Part shown: in pieces, positions 8,528-15,803 of the stretch
Layout of the letters: the number at the start of each line of letters is the position of its first letter
Numbering within the stretch: the stretch's first letter is position 1
Virus record (IMG/VR): IMGVR_UViG_3300034198_000611
Location: 1-24,234 of that record
From: a virus
DNA length: 24,234 nt
Reading direction: 5' to 3' (one strand)
The notes under the pieces: generated by a model
Database searches by the model: none
What the model saw: only the letters and a program-made list of their open reading frames with translations
Told to the model about the DNA's origin: nothing
Program-made: the position numbers and the translations under genes

Positions 8528-8547
8528 AGTGACCAGTATGCTATACT
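8518..8547 (+). promoter_or_regulatory. Promoter for the inserted endonuclease gene
   Basis: TTGGGA at 8518-8523 and TATACT at 8542-8547 are 18 bp apart and sit at the very end of the GT2 gene, 24 bp before the endonuclease ATG. The -10 matches the consensus well. A private promoter inside a co-oriented cluster fits a free-standing mobile gene. Confidence 0.45.
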
Positions 8548-8571
8548 TTATTTATAGCAGTAAGGACACCT

Positions 8572-9102
8572 ATGACAAAGCCAATAGTTAATATGCAGGG
8601 CAGGTCTCACGGCATTAGCGGATACAACTACGGTTGCAGATGTGATGTATGTAGAGAAGCAAAATCTGTAAAGCGTAAAGAATACGCATCAAGCAAGGCG
8701 TGGGAATACCAGAGAACGTATTTGCAACGTATGCGTGAGCAGAATCCAGAAAAATACGCAGAACTTCGTAAGCGCAATAATGAATTAAAGAAGCGTAAGT
8801 TTGCAGAAAACCCAGACCGTCATAGGTGGGCGGGGATTCATAAAAAATACAAACTAACTAAGCAAATGTATTTAGACATACTGGAACAGCAAGGTGGCGT
8901 GTGTGCAATTTGCAAAAATCCACCAACTCGCCTTTATCTATCAGTTGACCACGACCATTCATGCTGCCCTACAAGTAAGACCTGCGGAAATTGCATTAGA
9001 GGATTGCTATGTCAGCAATGCAACGCCTTTCTTGGCAGGATAAAAGATAACGGTGATACTCTTGTTAAGTATTTAGAGAAAGGGGGTCGCCAGTGGGACT
9101 GA
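8572..9102 (+). CDS. Endonuclease VII-type HNH nuclease, probably mobile
   Basis: This 176-aa protein contains the endonuclease VII core: CAIC (Cys111, Cys114), VDHDHSCC (residues 125-132) and GLLCQQCNAFLG (Cys147, Cys150). Together these form a His-Me finger active site held by a zinc. The N-terminus carries an extra CRCDVC cluster (Cys22, Cys24, Cys27) after GYNYG, also seen in phage HNH proteins. The middle is Lys/Arg-rich and likely binds DNA. ATG at 8572 follows TAAGGA. The gene is richer in A, uses AGA and AAA codons more than its neighbours, has its own promoter, and splits a carbohydrate cluster. These features suggest a free-standing homing-type nuclease, although a Holliday-junction resolvase role is possible. 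Confidence 0.85.
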   Translation: MTKPIVNMQGRSHGISGYNYGCRCDVCREAKSVKRKEYASSKAWEYQRTYLQRMREQNPEKYAELRKRNNELKKRKFAENPDRHRWAGIHKKYKLTKQMYLDILEQQGGVCAICKNPPTRLYLSVDHDHSCCPTSKTCGNCIRGLLCQQCNAFLGRIKDNGDTLVKYLEKGGRQWD

Positions 9103-9522
9103 AAGTTTATACGGGCGGTACGTTTTGATTTGTTCCACAGCGGTCATGTGGCGTTTCTGAGGAAATGTGCGCTAGTCGGCTTTGTGACTGTTTCGCTGAA
9201 CACTGACGAGTTTATTAAGAACTATAAGGGTACTGCGCCCGTGATGTCGTATGCAGAGCGTGAGGCCGTGCTGTTGGCTTGTCGTTATGTGGATATGGTT
9301 GTGCCTAATGTTGGTGGGGCTGATTCGACTACTGCTATTGAGTTGTCGCAACCTGACATAATAATTATTGGTTCTGACTGGGCTAGACGTGACTATTATT
9401 CACAAATGGGTTTCACTCAGGACTGGTTAGATGAACGTGGTATCGGCTTGGCTTACATCCCGTACACTAAAGGTATCTCTACGACTGAACTCAAGAAGCG
9501 TATTGCTGAGCGAGTAAAATAG
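9093..9522 (+). CDS. Cytidylyltransferase, TagD/RfaE-like, split by a +1 frameshift
   Basis: The active-site motif of this nucleotidyltransferase spans two frames. A GTG start at 9093, after AAAGGGGG (9080-9087), encodes VGLKVYTGGTF and then hits TGA at 9126. Skipping one T of the TTTT run gives DLFHSGHV from 9127, so the joined protein reads GGTFDLFHSGH, the essential nucleotide-binding motif, then LNTDEF and near the end ISTTELKKRI, the ISTT motif. The joined product is 142 aa, close to TagD length. Such enzymes make CDP-glycerol or activate sugar phosphates. TTT TGA allows tRNA-Phe to slip +1, as at the RF2 site, but mutation after the endonuclease insertion or a sequencing error would look the same. 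Confidence 0.75.
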
Positions 9523-9540
9523 GTTTGGTAAGGAGTTTTT

Positions 9541-10164
9541 GTGGCAATTACTAATGGATACGCAACTTTGACTGAGGTTAAGGCTGCTTTGCGTATTGTT
9601 GACACTGTTGACGATACGTTACTTGAGATTGCGATTGAGTCTGCGTCTCGTGCGATTGATACTTACACTGGTCGTTACTTTTACAACTCTGGCACTGCTA
9701 CTCGTGTGTTTGTTGCAGACAGCAACTTTTATACCGTGATTGATGACGCTATTACTATCACTGAGGTTGCCACTGCCGATGACATTGATGCAAACTTCAG
9801 CACTGTTTGGGATGCTACCGATTACCAAAAAGAACCGTTAAACGCTGTATCTGGTGGTATCACTGGATGGCCTACAACGGCTCTACGAGCCATTGACGAC
9901 AAAGTGTTTCCTACCTCTGGCACATTTGGTTGGAAGGGTCAAGAGGCTTGTGTGAGAGTCACTGGCACTTGGGGCTGGTCGGCTGTACCTATGGCTATCA
10001 AGAAGGCAACCATTTATCAGGCTGCACGTTTCTTTAAGCGTGACGAATCACCGCTAGGTGTTTTGTCTAGCCCTGACCTCGGCTTTATTCGTGTAGGCAC
10101 TAAGGTTGACCCTGACGTGGCTATGTTGATTGACCCTTACAGAACTATGAGGCAGTATTACTAA
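9541..10164 (+). CDS. Head-tail connector (gp6-like adaptor)
   Basis: This 207-aa protein starts at GTG with AAGGAG upstream. The N-terminus YATLTEVKAALRI, then DTLLEIAIESASRAIDTYTGRYFY, is the conserved helical start of HK97 gp6/SPP1 gp15-like connector proteins that sit beneath the portal. The C-terminal part (IKKATIYQAARFFKRDESPLG) is also typical. It overlaps the next gene by TAATG and starts the connector-tail module after the carbohydrate insert. Confidence 0.82.
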   Translation: MAITNGYATLTEVKAALRIVDTVDDTLLEIAIESASRAIDTYTGRYFYNSGTATRVFVADSNFYTVIDDAITITEVATADDIDANFSTVWDATDYQKEPLNAVSGGITGWPTTALRAIDDKVFPTSGTFGWKGQEACVRVTGTWGWSAVPMAIKKATIYQAARFFKRDESPLGVLSSPDLGFIRVGTKVDPDVAMLIDPYRTMRQYY

Positions 10165-10571
10165 TGGCAACTTTGTCGGAAATCCGTGACGGTATTGCCA
10201 CTAATCTTGCCACTATTACTGGCCTTCGCACAAAGGGCATTATTCCTGGGCAGGTCAATCCGCCTTATGCTGTGATTACCCCTGAAGGCATTGACTATCA
10301 CCGTTCGTTTAATAACGGGTTCAATACTTACAATTTTACGATTACTGTTGTAGTCGGACAGGCTGATTCACGTTCTGCTCAGAACACGCTAGACGCATAC
10401 TGTACACCTTCTGGTGCGTCAAGTATTAGGAGTGCGATAGAATCAGATAAGACGCTATCAGGTAAAGCATTTGACGTGATGGTGTCTGAAATGAGAAACT
10501 ACGGCTCAACAACCATTGGAGAAACAACCTATTTGGCAGCAGAGTTTACCTGTGCTGTTCAATCTACTTAA
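10164..10571 (+). CDS. Probable tail terminator / head-tail joining protein
   Basis: This 135-aa protein is coupled to the connector by TAATG. It shows LSEIRDGIATNLATITGLRT at the N-terminus, then PPYAVITPEGIDYH and a strand FTITVVVG, followed by a helix (SAIESD) and a paired strand at the end. This is the alternating alpha/beta order of tail terminator proteins. The place between connector and major tail protein matches. No single diagnostic motif exists, so the name is an inference from order and size. Confidence 0.65.
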   Translation: MATLSEIRDGIATNLATITGLRTKGIIPGQVNPPYAVITPEGIDYHRSFNNGFNTYNFTITVVVGQADSRSAQNTLDAYCTPSGASSIRSAIESDKTLSGKAFDVMVSEMRNYGSTTIGETTYLAAEFTCAVQST

Positions 10572-10580
10572 GGAGTCAAA

Positions 10581-10994
10581 TTGGCAGTTTATGCAGCCAC
10601 AGACCACAAGATTACCGTCAACGGAACGAACCTATCGAACGTTCTTCAGTCGGTAAGCCTTGACCTATCATCAGACGAACTTGAAACCACTGCTTTTGGT
10701 GGCGGATGGCGCACCCGTGTTGCTGGCTTGAAGTCGGGTTCTGTAACCCTAAACTTCTTCCAAGACTTCGCTGCTGCTGCTGTTGATGCAACGCTATACC
10801 CGCTTTACAACACTGGCTCATACGCTACTGTTGTAATCACCCCAACCAGCACCGCAGTATCGGCAACTAACCCTGCCTACACTGCTGTATGCTTGGTTTC
10901 GCAGTACCAGCCATTCGCTTCGTCAGTTGGCGACATCGCCACTCTGTCGGTTACTTGGATGACTAACGGTACTGTATCTCGTGCCACAGCCTAA
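10581..10994 (+). CDS. Major tail protein
   Basis: This 137-aa protein starts at TTG after AAGGAG with the context AAGGAGTCAAATTG. It begins MAVYAATDHKITVNGTNLSN and continues LSSDELETTAFGGGWRT and SGSVTLNFFQDFA, a motif set shared by actinophage tail-tube subunits. The ELETTAFG region is especially characteristic. The remainder is beta-rich. It is followed directly by the tail assembly chaperone, as in nearly all siphophages. Confidence 0.85.
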   Translation: MAVYAATDHKITVNGTNLSNVLQSVSLDLSSDELETTAFGGGWRTRVAGLKSGSVTLNFFQDFAAAAVDATLYPLYNTGSYATVVITPTSTAVSATNPAYTAVCLVSQYQPFASSVGDIATLSVTWMTNGTVSRATA

Positions 10995-11010
10995 TAACTA
11001 AGGACTAAAA

Positions 11011-11414
11011 TTGAAAATCAACCTACGTATTGAGTTCCTCAGTGGTGAGAGCAAAGAAGTTATTTGTTCTGCTGCTGACCTTGTAAAGTTCGAGTCGAAG
11101 TTCGACATCAGTATCGCAACTTTGGAATCTGGTCTGAAGTACACTTACCTGTGCTTCTTGGCTTACAGTTCTGAAGTTCGCACTAAGGCTACTGACTTAG
11201 ACTTCGATGCTTGGATGGAAACAATTTCATCAGTTGGAACGAGTGACAAAGACCCAAAATAACTGGGTTGGGCGATGAGTCTGCTCATTGGTACATCGCC
11301 TCGCTTGCTTGCGAGACTGGCATCAGTCCTCGTGAGTTGATGATGCTAGATGACAGAATGTTATGGACTTTAGGTCGGTATCTTATCTGGCGCAATCAGA
11401 AGCAATCAATGTAG
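11011..11414 (+). CDS. Tail assembly chaperone with -1 frameshift
   Basis: The short form is 83 aa (11011-11262, TTG start, AAGGA upstream). A -1 shift on C CCA AAA at 11253-11259 avoids the TAA at 11260 and adds 51 residues, giving a 134-aa product ending at TAG 11412-11414. The added part reads ITGLGDESAHWYIASLACET then ISPRELMMLDDRMLWTLGRYL, typical of the long chaperone (lambda gpGT-like). A stem GGCGATG (11271-11277) with CATCGCC (11294-11300) lies 11 nt downstream of the slip site. The short and long forms would coat the tape measure protein and recruit tail subunits. Lying between major tail protein and tape measure, this is the expected position. Confidence 0.88.
11253..11300 (+). promoter_or_regulatory. 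Programmed -1 frameshift signal (tail chaperone)
   Basis: The slippery heptamer C CCA AAA is in phase at 11253-11259 and is followed immediately by the zero-frame stop TAA. A 7-bp perfect stem (11271-11277 with 11294-11300) lies 11 nt further. The reading frame opened by the slip encodes a recognisable chaperone C-terminus, which supports function. Confidence 0.85.
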
Positions 11415-11419
11415 GGAAG

Positions 11420-11446
11420 CCCTCTGCCGTAAGGTAGGGGGTTTTT
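11420..11446 (+). terminator. Intrinsic terminator inside the tail cluster
   Basis: The stem CCCTCTGCC (11420-11428) pairs with GGTAGGGGG (11433-11441), 9 bp with two G-T pairs, around a GTAA tetraloop of GNRA type, and is followed by TTTTT. It lies 5 bp after the end of the frameshifted chaperone and before the tape-measure operon. It would lower transcription of downstream tail genes relative to the major tail protein. Confidence 0.88.
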
Positions 11447-11455
11447 CTCATTGGG

Positions 11456-11461
11456 TAGAAT
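11456..11461 (+). promoter_or_regulatory. -10-like hexamer, possible leaderless start
   Basis: TAGAAT lies 7 nt before the ATG at 11469 and directly after a terminator. No good -35 is visible. With the usual spacing, transcription would begin at about the A of the ATG, giving a leaderless mRNA, which is common in actinobacteria. The same hexamer stands at the same kind of distance before the endolysin gene. Confidence 0.4.
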
Positions 11462-11468
11462 GGTTGTT

Positions 11469-12158
11469 ATGGTTCAGTACATTTCTCGTGGTCAGCGTGA
11501 CGGTGTGTCTATTCCTGACTATCGTGATTTGGTTAAGACTATGCGTCAGGTTGAGCCTATGCTTTTGTTGCAGATGAAGCGTGATTTTCGTGCTGTTGCT
11601 AAACCTCTTGTGCAAAGCGTTAAGAGTGGTATTCCTAAGCAGCCACCTACTCGTGGTATTCACATTAGTCGCCCGCAACGTACACCGTCTGGTTTTAATC
11701 CTCGTGTTGTGCCTGGTCGTTTGACTTGGGGTGCTAACGAACAGAACCGCAATAAGCGTGTTGATTCTGTGTTGGCTAAGACTCCTCGTGTGCGTACTAA
11801 GTTGCGTAATGGGGCTACTGAAACTTCTATTGCTCGTGTGCAGGTTGAGAACGCTGCTGTTGTTATGGCTGACATGGCTGGTAAGTCTGGTGCGTGGATT
11901 GGTAAACGGTCTGTTACTAGACCGTACCGTTATAGTCGTGGAAACGTTTTTAGGGCTACTGGTAACGGTGTAGAGCAGTTGCGTCAGCACCGCATTAATG
12001 GTCAGGGCCGTGCCATGATTGAGGCTTTGAACCGTAAGGGCAGAGGGTCTAGGTTTGTTTATCCTGCTGCTGAAAGTTCGTTGCCTGCTGTTAGAAGTCA
12101 GGCATTGAATGTGCTTAAGGGTGGTTTTGCTAAGGTCAATATGAAGTTGAGGAGTTAA
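11469..12158 (+). CDS. Basic tail-completion-like virion protein (HK97 gp10-like)
   Basis: This protein of about 229 aa is very rich in Arg and Lys. The N-terminal part DYRDLVKTMRQVEPMLLLQM and AKPLVQSVKSGIPKQPPTRG resembles the start of HK97 gp10-like tail-completion proteins. The remainder (NRKGRGSRFVYPAAESSLPAV) is also in keeping with that group. Its position after the tail chaperone, rather than before the major tail protein, is unusual for that family. ATG at 11460 is an alternative start; 11469 is favoured because of the TAGAAT hexamer, as neither has a clear ribosome binding site. A minus-strand ORF covering the same bases looks like a shadow. Confidence 0.75.
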   Translation: MVQYISRGQRDGVSIPDYRDLVKTMRQVEPMLLLQMKRDFRAVAKPLVQSVKSGIPKQPPTRGIHISRPQRTPSGFNPRVVPGRLTWGANEQNRNKRVDSVLAKTPRVRTKLRNGATETSIARVQVENAAVVMADMAGKSGAWIGKRSVTRPYRYSRGNVFRATGNGVEQLRQHRINGQGRAMIEALNRKGRGSRFVYPAAESSLPAVRSQALNVLKGGFAKVNMKLRS

Positions 12159-12159
12159 C

Positions 12160-14640
12160 GTGGCTGGAAGAATTTTCATTCCGATTGTTACAGCGTTTCA
12201 GTCGCAGGGTATCAAGGATGCTGTTAGCCAGTTGGACAAACTGGGTGGCAAGATAAAGTCCACTAGCCTTCTTGGTGGCGGTTTGGCCCGCAGCCTATCT
12301 GTTGGTGCTATTGGTGCTGGTGCTTTCCAGTTTTTTAAGGGTGCTATTACTGAGGCTCGTAACTATGAGCGTGAGTTAAAGGCTCTTGAAACCATTTTTG
12401 GTTCGTCTGCACCGCAAATGCAGGAATTCGCTAAGGGTGCTGCTGACATTGGTTTGAGTACGTCTCAGGCTGCTAAAGCGTCTACCTTCTTGGGTTCGGT
12501 TCTAAAACAATCTGGTATGCCTATGGAAGATGTTATTGGCAACACTCAAACTCTTGTTGGTCTTGCGTCTGACTTGGCAACTGTTTATGGTTATGACGTT
12601 CAAGAAGCGTTGACTGGTATGACTGCTTTGTTCCGTGGTGAGTATGACCCGATTGAGAAGTTCGGTGTCGCTATGAAGCAGGTTGAGGTTAATCAACTTT
12701 TGGTTGAACGTGGTCAGGCACGTTTGACTGGTCAGGCTAAGTTGTATGCTCAACAAGTTGCTCGTCTTGACTTGCTTATGCAACGTTCTGCCGATGCTCA
12801 GGGTGCGTTTGCTCGTGGTCAGGGAACATTGTTTGTTGAGCAGCAGAACTTAAATGTTGCGTTTAAGAACTTTCAAGCCATTATTGCCCAGGCCGTTATT
12901 CCACCTTTGGCGAAACTTATGGGCATTTTGTCTGACCTCGTTACATCTAACCAACAGGCTCTTGTCAAGATTTTTGAGGATTTGGCTCAATTTGCTGGAG
13001 AGTTTATTGACGCACTCATCAAAAACAAAGATGACATTGGCAAAATAGTTGAATTGTTGGGAACAATTTTTAATCTGGCTAAAGAGGGTGCTGTTTTCTT
13101 ACTGAAATACGGTAAGGCTATTTTCTACACTGTGGCTGGTTTTAAGGCTGCTCAGTTTGTGATGAAGGCTTGGGTTGCGTTGCAACCTATTCTTGTCGCT
13201 GCTACTTATGCTACTGAAGGGGCTATGGTTGCGCTTGGTTACGCTGCTGATGTCGCTAAATTGAAGGTTGCTGCTGCAACTTTGGGCCTCAGCCTTATTA
13301 TTGCTGGCATTGTACAAATTGGTCTTGAACTTCCTGGCCAGATTAAAAAGTTTGAGGATGCTACTACCGCCCTTAAAGAGTATGGCAAAACTGCTAGTGA
13401 TGTTTTGTTTGGTGAGGGTTCGGGCAACAACGTATTTAGTTTGCAGGGTGGTAATCAGCAACTAGAGGTTCTGAATAAAGAACTTAGGTTCTTGAAGCAG
13501 GTTAATGCTGAGTATCGTATGCGAGCCATTTTGCGTGGTAGGGCTAAGGATGTTAAGGAGGCGGATGAGGCTGCTGCTGCTCAGAAACAGGCCGATGCTG
13601 TTGATGAGTTGTTGAAGAAACTCGCATCGTTCAAACAGAAGATGACTGAGTTGTTGGCTGCTACTGTGCCTGCTAGTTTGGTTACTCGTCAGTTGGGTGT
13701 TTTTGAGAAGGCTGTTGTTGATGCTTTTGATGCTATTACTAAGCAGGTCAACGAGGGCATTGCGGACAAACTTATCACTAAGAGTGCTGGTAAGGCCCTA
13801 AAAGACTATGCAAGCCTTGTCAAAACTCAGTTGGCTCAAATTGCTTCTCAACGTGACAAGTTGGCTAACAAGTTCCAACTTGGTAAGGCTTTGATTGCTG
13901 ACACTAAAAAGGCCGTTATTGAGTTTGCTAACTTGGCAAGCATCATGTCTGGTGTGGGTGAAGAGGTTACTCGCACCACGTCTTACATGGTTGACGAGTT
14001 TATGATTACGACTACTGAAACTGTGAAGTCGTTGGCTAATGCTGAGACGATTATTAGTAAGTATCGTGACATTCTTGGTCAGACTCGTGCGTTTGCTGAT
14101 AACTTGGGTAAGTTGAAGGCTATGGGCATTTCTGGTGAGTTGTATTCGCAGATTCTTGCTGGTGGTCTTGAGCAGGGTGCTGCGATTGCTGAGTCGCTTG
14201 TTGCTGGTGGTAAGGCTTCAGTTGATGAGTTAAATGGTTTGTTTGGTGAACTTGCTGCTGAGGGTGGCAAGTTGGGTGAGCAGGCTGCACAGGTCATGTA
14301 TGGTGCTGGTGTTGACTTGTCTAATGGCCTCATTAAAGGTTTGATGTCTGCCGATGATAAGTTGAAACTGGCTGCTGAAAAGTTGGCTAAGTCATTCCGT
14401 ACCGCTTTCAATGGTGCTATTACTGGCAAGAAGGTCACTAGCGGGTTTATTGCCCCGAAGGTTGATGCCGAGTATGCTACAAATGCTATAAATAGTTCTC
14501 GTGCGCCTGCGCCTACAATAATTAACATGACTGTTAATGCTGGTTTAGGCACGAATGGTGCATCTTTAGGTAAGGACATTGTGGATGCTATTGAGAAGTA
14601 CCAGCGTGGCTCTGGTCGTGTTTACATGAAGGCGTACTAA
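12160..14640 (+). CDS. Tape measure protein
   Basis: This is the longest gene of the window, 826 aa. The protein spans the tail lumen, sets tail length and is ejected with the DNA. The N-terminus (IPIVTAFQSQGIKDAVSQLDKL, then a Gly-rich hydrophobic stretch) and LKALETIFGSSAPQMQEFAKGAADIGLSTSQAAKASTFLG are typical of tape measures, as is LASDLATVYGYDVQEALTGM. A hydrophobic region at about residues 310-390 holds several membrane-capable helices. Long alpha-helical coiled coil follows. At the usual 1.5 A per residue the tail would be about 120 nm (inference). The GTG start follows GAGGAG and the 3' end is coupled to the next gene by TAATG. Confidence 0.93.
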   Translation: MAGRIFIPIVTAFQSQGIKDAVSQLDKLGGKIKSTSLLGGGLARSLSVGAIGAGAFQFFKGAITEARNYERELKALETIFGSSAPQMQEFAKGAADIGLSTSQAAKASTFLGSVLKQSGMPMEDVIGNTQTLVGLASDLATVYGYDVQEALTGMTALFRGEYDPIEKFGVAMKQVEVNQLLVERGQARLTGQAKLYAQQVARLDLLMQRSADAQGAFARGQGTLFVEQQNLNVAFKNFQAIIAQAVIPPLAKLMGILSDLVTSNQQALVKIFEDLAQFAGEFIDALIKNKDDIGKIVELLGTIFNLAKEGAVFLLKYGKAIFYTVAGFKAAQFVMKAWVALQPILVAATYATEGAMVALGYAADVAKLKVAAATLGLSLIIAGIVQIGLELPGQIKKFEDATTALKEYGKTASDVLFGEGSGNNVFSLQGGNQQLEVLNKELRFLKQVNAEYRMRAILRGRAKDVKEADEAAAAQKQADAVDELLKKLASFKQKMTELLAATVPASLVTRQLGVFEKAVVDAFDAITKQVNEGIADKLITKSAGKALKDYASLVKTQLAQIASQRDKLANKFQLGKALIADTKKAVIEFANLASIMSGVGEEVTRTTSYMVDEFMITTTETVKSLANAETIISKYRDILGQTRAFADNLGKLKAMGISGELYSQILAGGLEQGAAIAESLVAGGKASVDELNGLFGELAAEGGKLGEQAAQVMYGAGVDLSNGLIKGLMSADDKLKLAAEKLAKSFRTAFNGAITGKKVTSGFIAPKVDAEYATNAINSSRAPAPTIINMTVNAGLGTNGASLGKDIVDAIEKYQRGSGRVYMKAY

Positions 14641-15794
14641 TGGCTGTTCCTTCAACTGAAGTTCTTTTGGTCAGCGTTGATGGGTTTTCTACTTATGATG
14701 TAACTTCTTATGTAAAGTCTATTTCGGTTGACCGTGGTCGTAGCCGTGAGTTGGATAAGTTCGAGGCTGGCACGTTTAGTATTGCGTTTGAGAACCGTGA
14801 ACGTGTTTTTGACCCTTTAAACACTTCTTCTCCTTTCAACGGCCAGATTGTGCCTAATGTGGGTATTTATGTTACAACTGAAGGTTATGAACGAATTTGG
14901 GGCTTCGTCAAGGACTGGAATTTAATGTATGACGTGAGTGGCGAGTCTACGGCTGTCGCTACTGGTGCTGACGCGTTTTCGTTCCTAGCAAATCAAACAA
15001 CCTCGTCATCTTTGTCTCCTGCCGAACAAACTGCGGGTAACCGTATTGGTTACGTTTTGGGCCAGCCTGAAGTTGAGTGGCCTTATGGTGGGCCTAACTG
15101 GTCTCTTGATACTACTGGCACTTCATTGGTGCAGTCTCACACGATTGATGCTGGAACTAACATTCTTGAGTATGCACAGTTAGTTGAACGCACTGAGGGC
15201 GGTTTCTTTTTTGTTAATCATGGCGGAGTTATAGAGTTTCAAAAAAATGGCTACGATACCTTAAGTACGGTTGTATTCACGGATGATGGTACGGACATTC
15301 CCTATCAGGGCGTTGAGATTATTTATGGTTCTGAACTTTTGTATAACACTGTCAGTTTGACTCGCTTGGGTGGCGCAAAGCAAACAGTGACTAGACCTGC
15401 CTCTATTGCTGCGTATGGTAACTCTGCGTACGAGGATGATGGCCTGCTGTACGTTGACGATACTGCTACATTGGCTGCTGCCGAGAATTTGGCTATGAAG
15501 TATTCCGTGCCTGAGTATCGTTTTGATTCGGTGACAGTATTCCTGAATCCTTTGTCTAACGCTAACCAGCAACGTGTTCTTGCTCTTGATTTGGCTAGGG
15601 TTGTGCAAGCCAAATTGACCCCTAACGGTGTCGGTTCTGCTATTACCAAGTATGTTCGCATTATTGGTATTAGCGAAAAGATTGACATTGATGGTCACAC
15701 TATTACGTTCAAGTTGGCAACGATTGAGAACGAGGGCTTCATCTTAGATAGCGATGTCTTTGGTTTGCTAGACTATAACGTATTGGGTTTCTAG
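14640..15794 (+). CDS. Minor tail protein (distal tail / tail-tip)
   Basis: This 384-aa protein is coupled to the tape measure by TAATG. The N-terminal region (VSVDGFSTYDVTSYVKSISV, then FEAGTFSIAFENRERVFDPL) resembles the distal-tail domain that forms the hub under the tape measure. The central region carries LEYAQLVERTEGGFFFVNHGG, similar to the hub part of tail-associated proteins, and the end is beta-rich. It may combine distal tail and hub roles, since no separate gene for either is seen. The order tape measure, this gene, then receptor-binding proteins supports the call. No lytic domain is visible. Confidence 0.8.
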   Translation: MAVPSTEVLLVSVDGFSTYDVTSYVKSISVDRGRSRELDKFEAGTFSIAFENRERVFDPLNTSSPFNGQIVPNVGIYVTTEGYERIWGFVKDWNLMYDVSGESTAVATGADAFSFLANQTTSSSLSPAEQTAGNRIGYVLGQPEVEWPYGGPNWSLDTTGTSLVQSHTIDAGTNILEYAQLVERTEGGFFFVNHGGVIEFQKNGYDTLSTVVFTDDGTDIPYQGVEIIYGSELLYNTVSLTRLGGAKQTVTRPASIAAYGNSAYEDDGLLYVDDTATLAAAENLAMKYSVPEYRFDSVTVFLNPLSNANQQRVLALDLARVVQAKLTPNGVGSAITKYVRIIGISEKIDIDGHTITFKLATIENEGFILDSDVFGLLDYNVLGF

Positions 15795-15803
15795 GAGTTT
15801 ATT

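Noticed and set aside
9093-9522. Simple pseudogene for the cytidylyltransferase
   Set aside because: Only one base separates the frames and all motifs downstream are intact. I therefore kept recoding, recent mutation and sequencing error open rather than calling it a pseudogene.
11448-12179. Minus-strand ORF of 243 aa opposite the tail-completion gene
   Set aside because: It is Ser/Thr/Arg/His-rich without any family pattern, is a mirror of the strongly T-ended codons of the plus-strand gene, and has no ribosome site. The plus frame has a recognisable product.
14079-14579. Minus-strand ORF of 166 aa inside the tape measure gene
   Set aside because: It lies wholly within a well supported gene, is low complexity, and has no own promoter, ribosome site or coupling.
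15261-15698. Two overlapping minus-strand ORFs of 145 and 121 aa in the minor tail gene
   Set aside because: Both are shadows of the plus-strand coding pattern and neither shows motifs.
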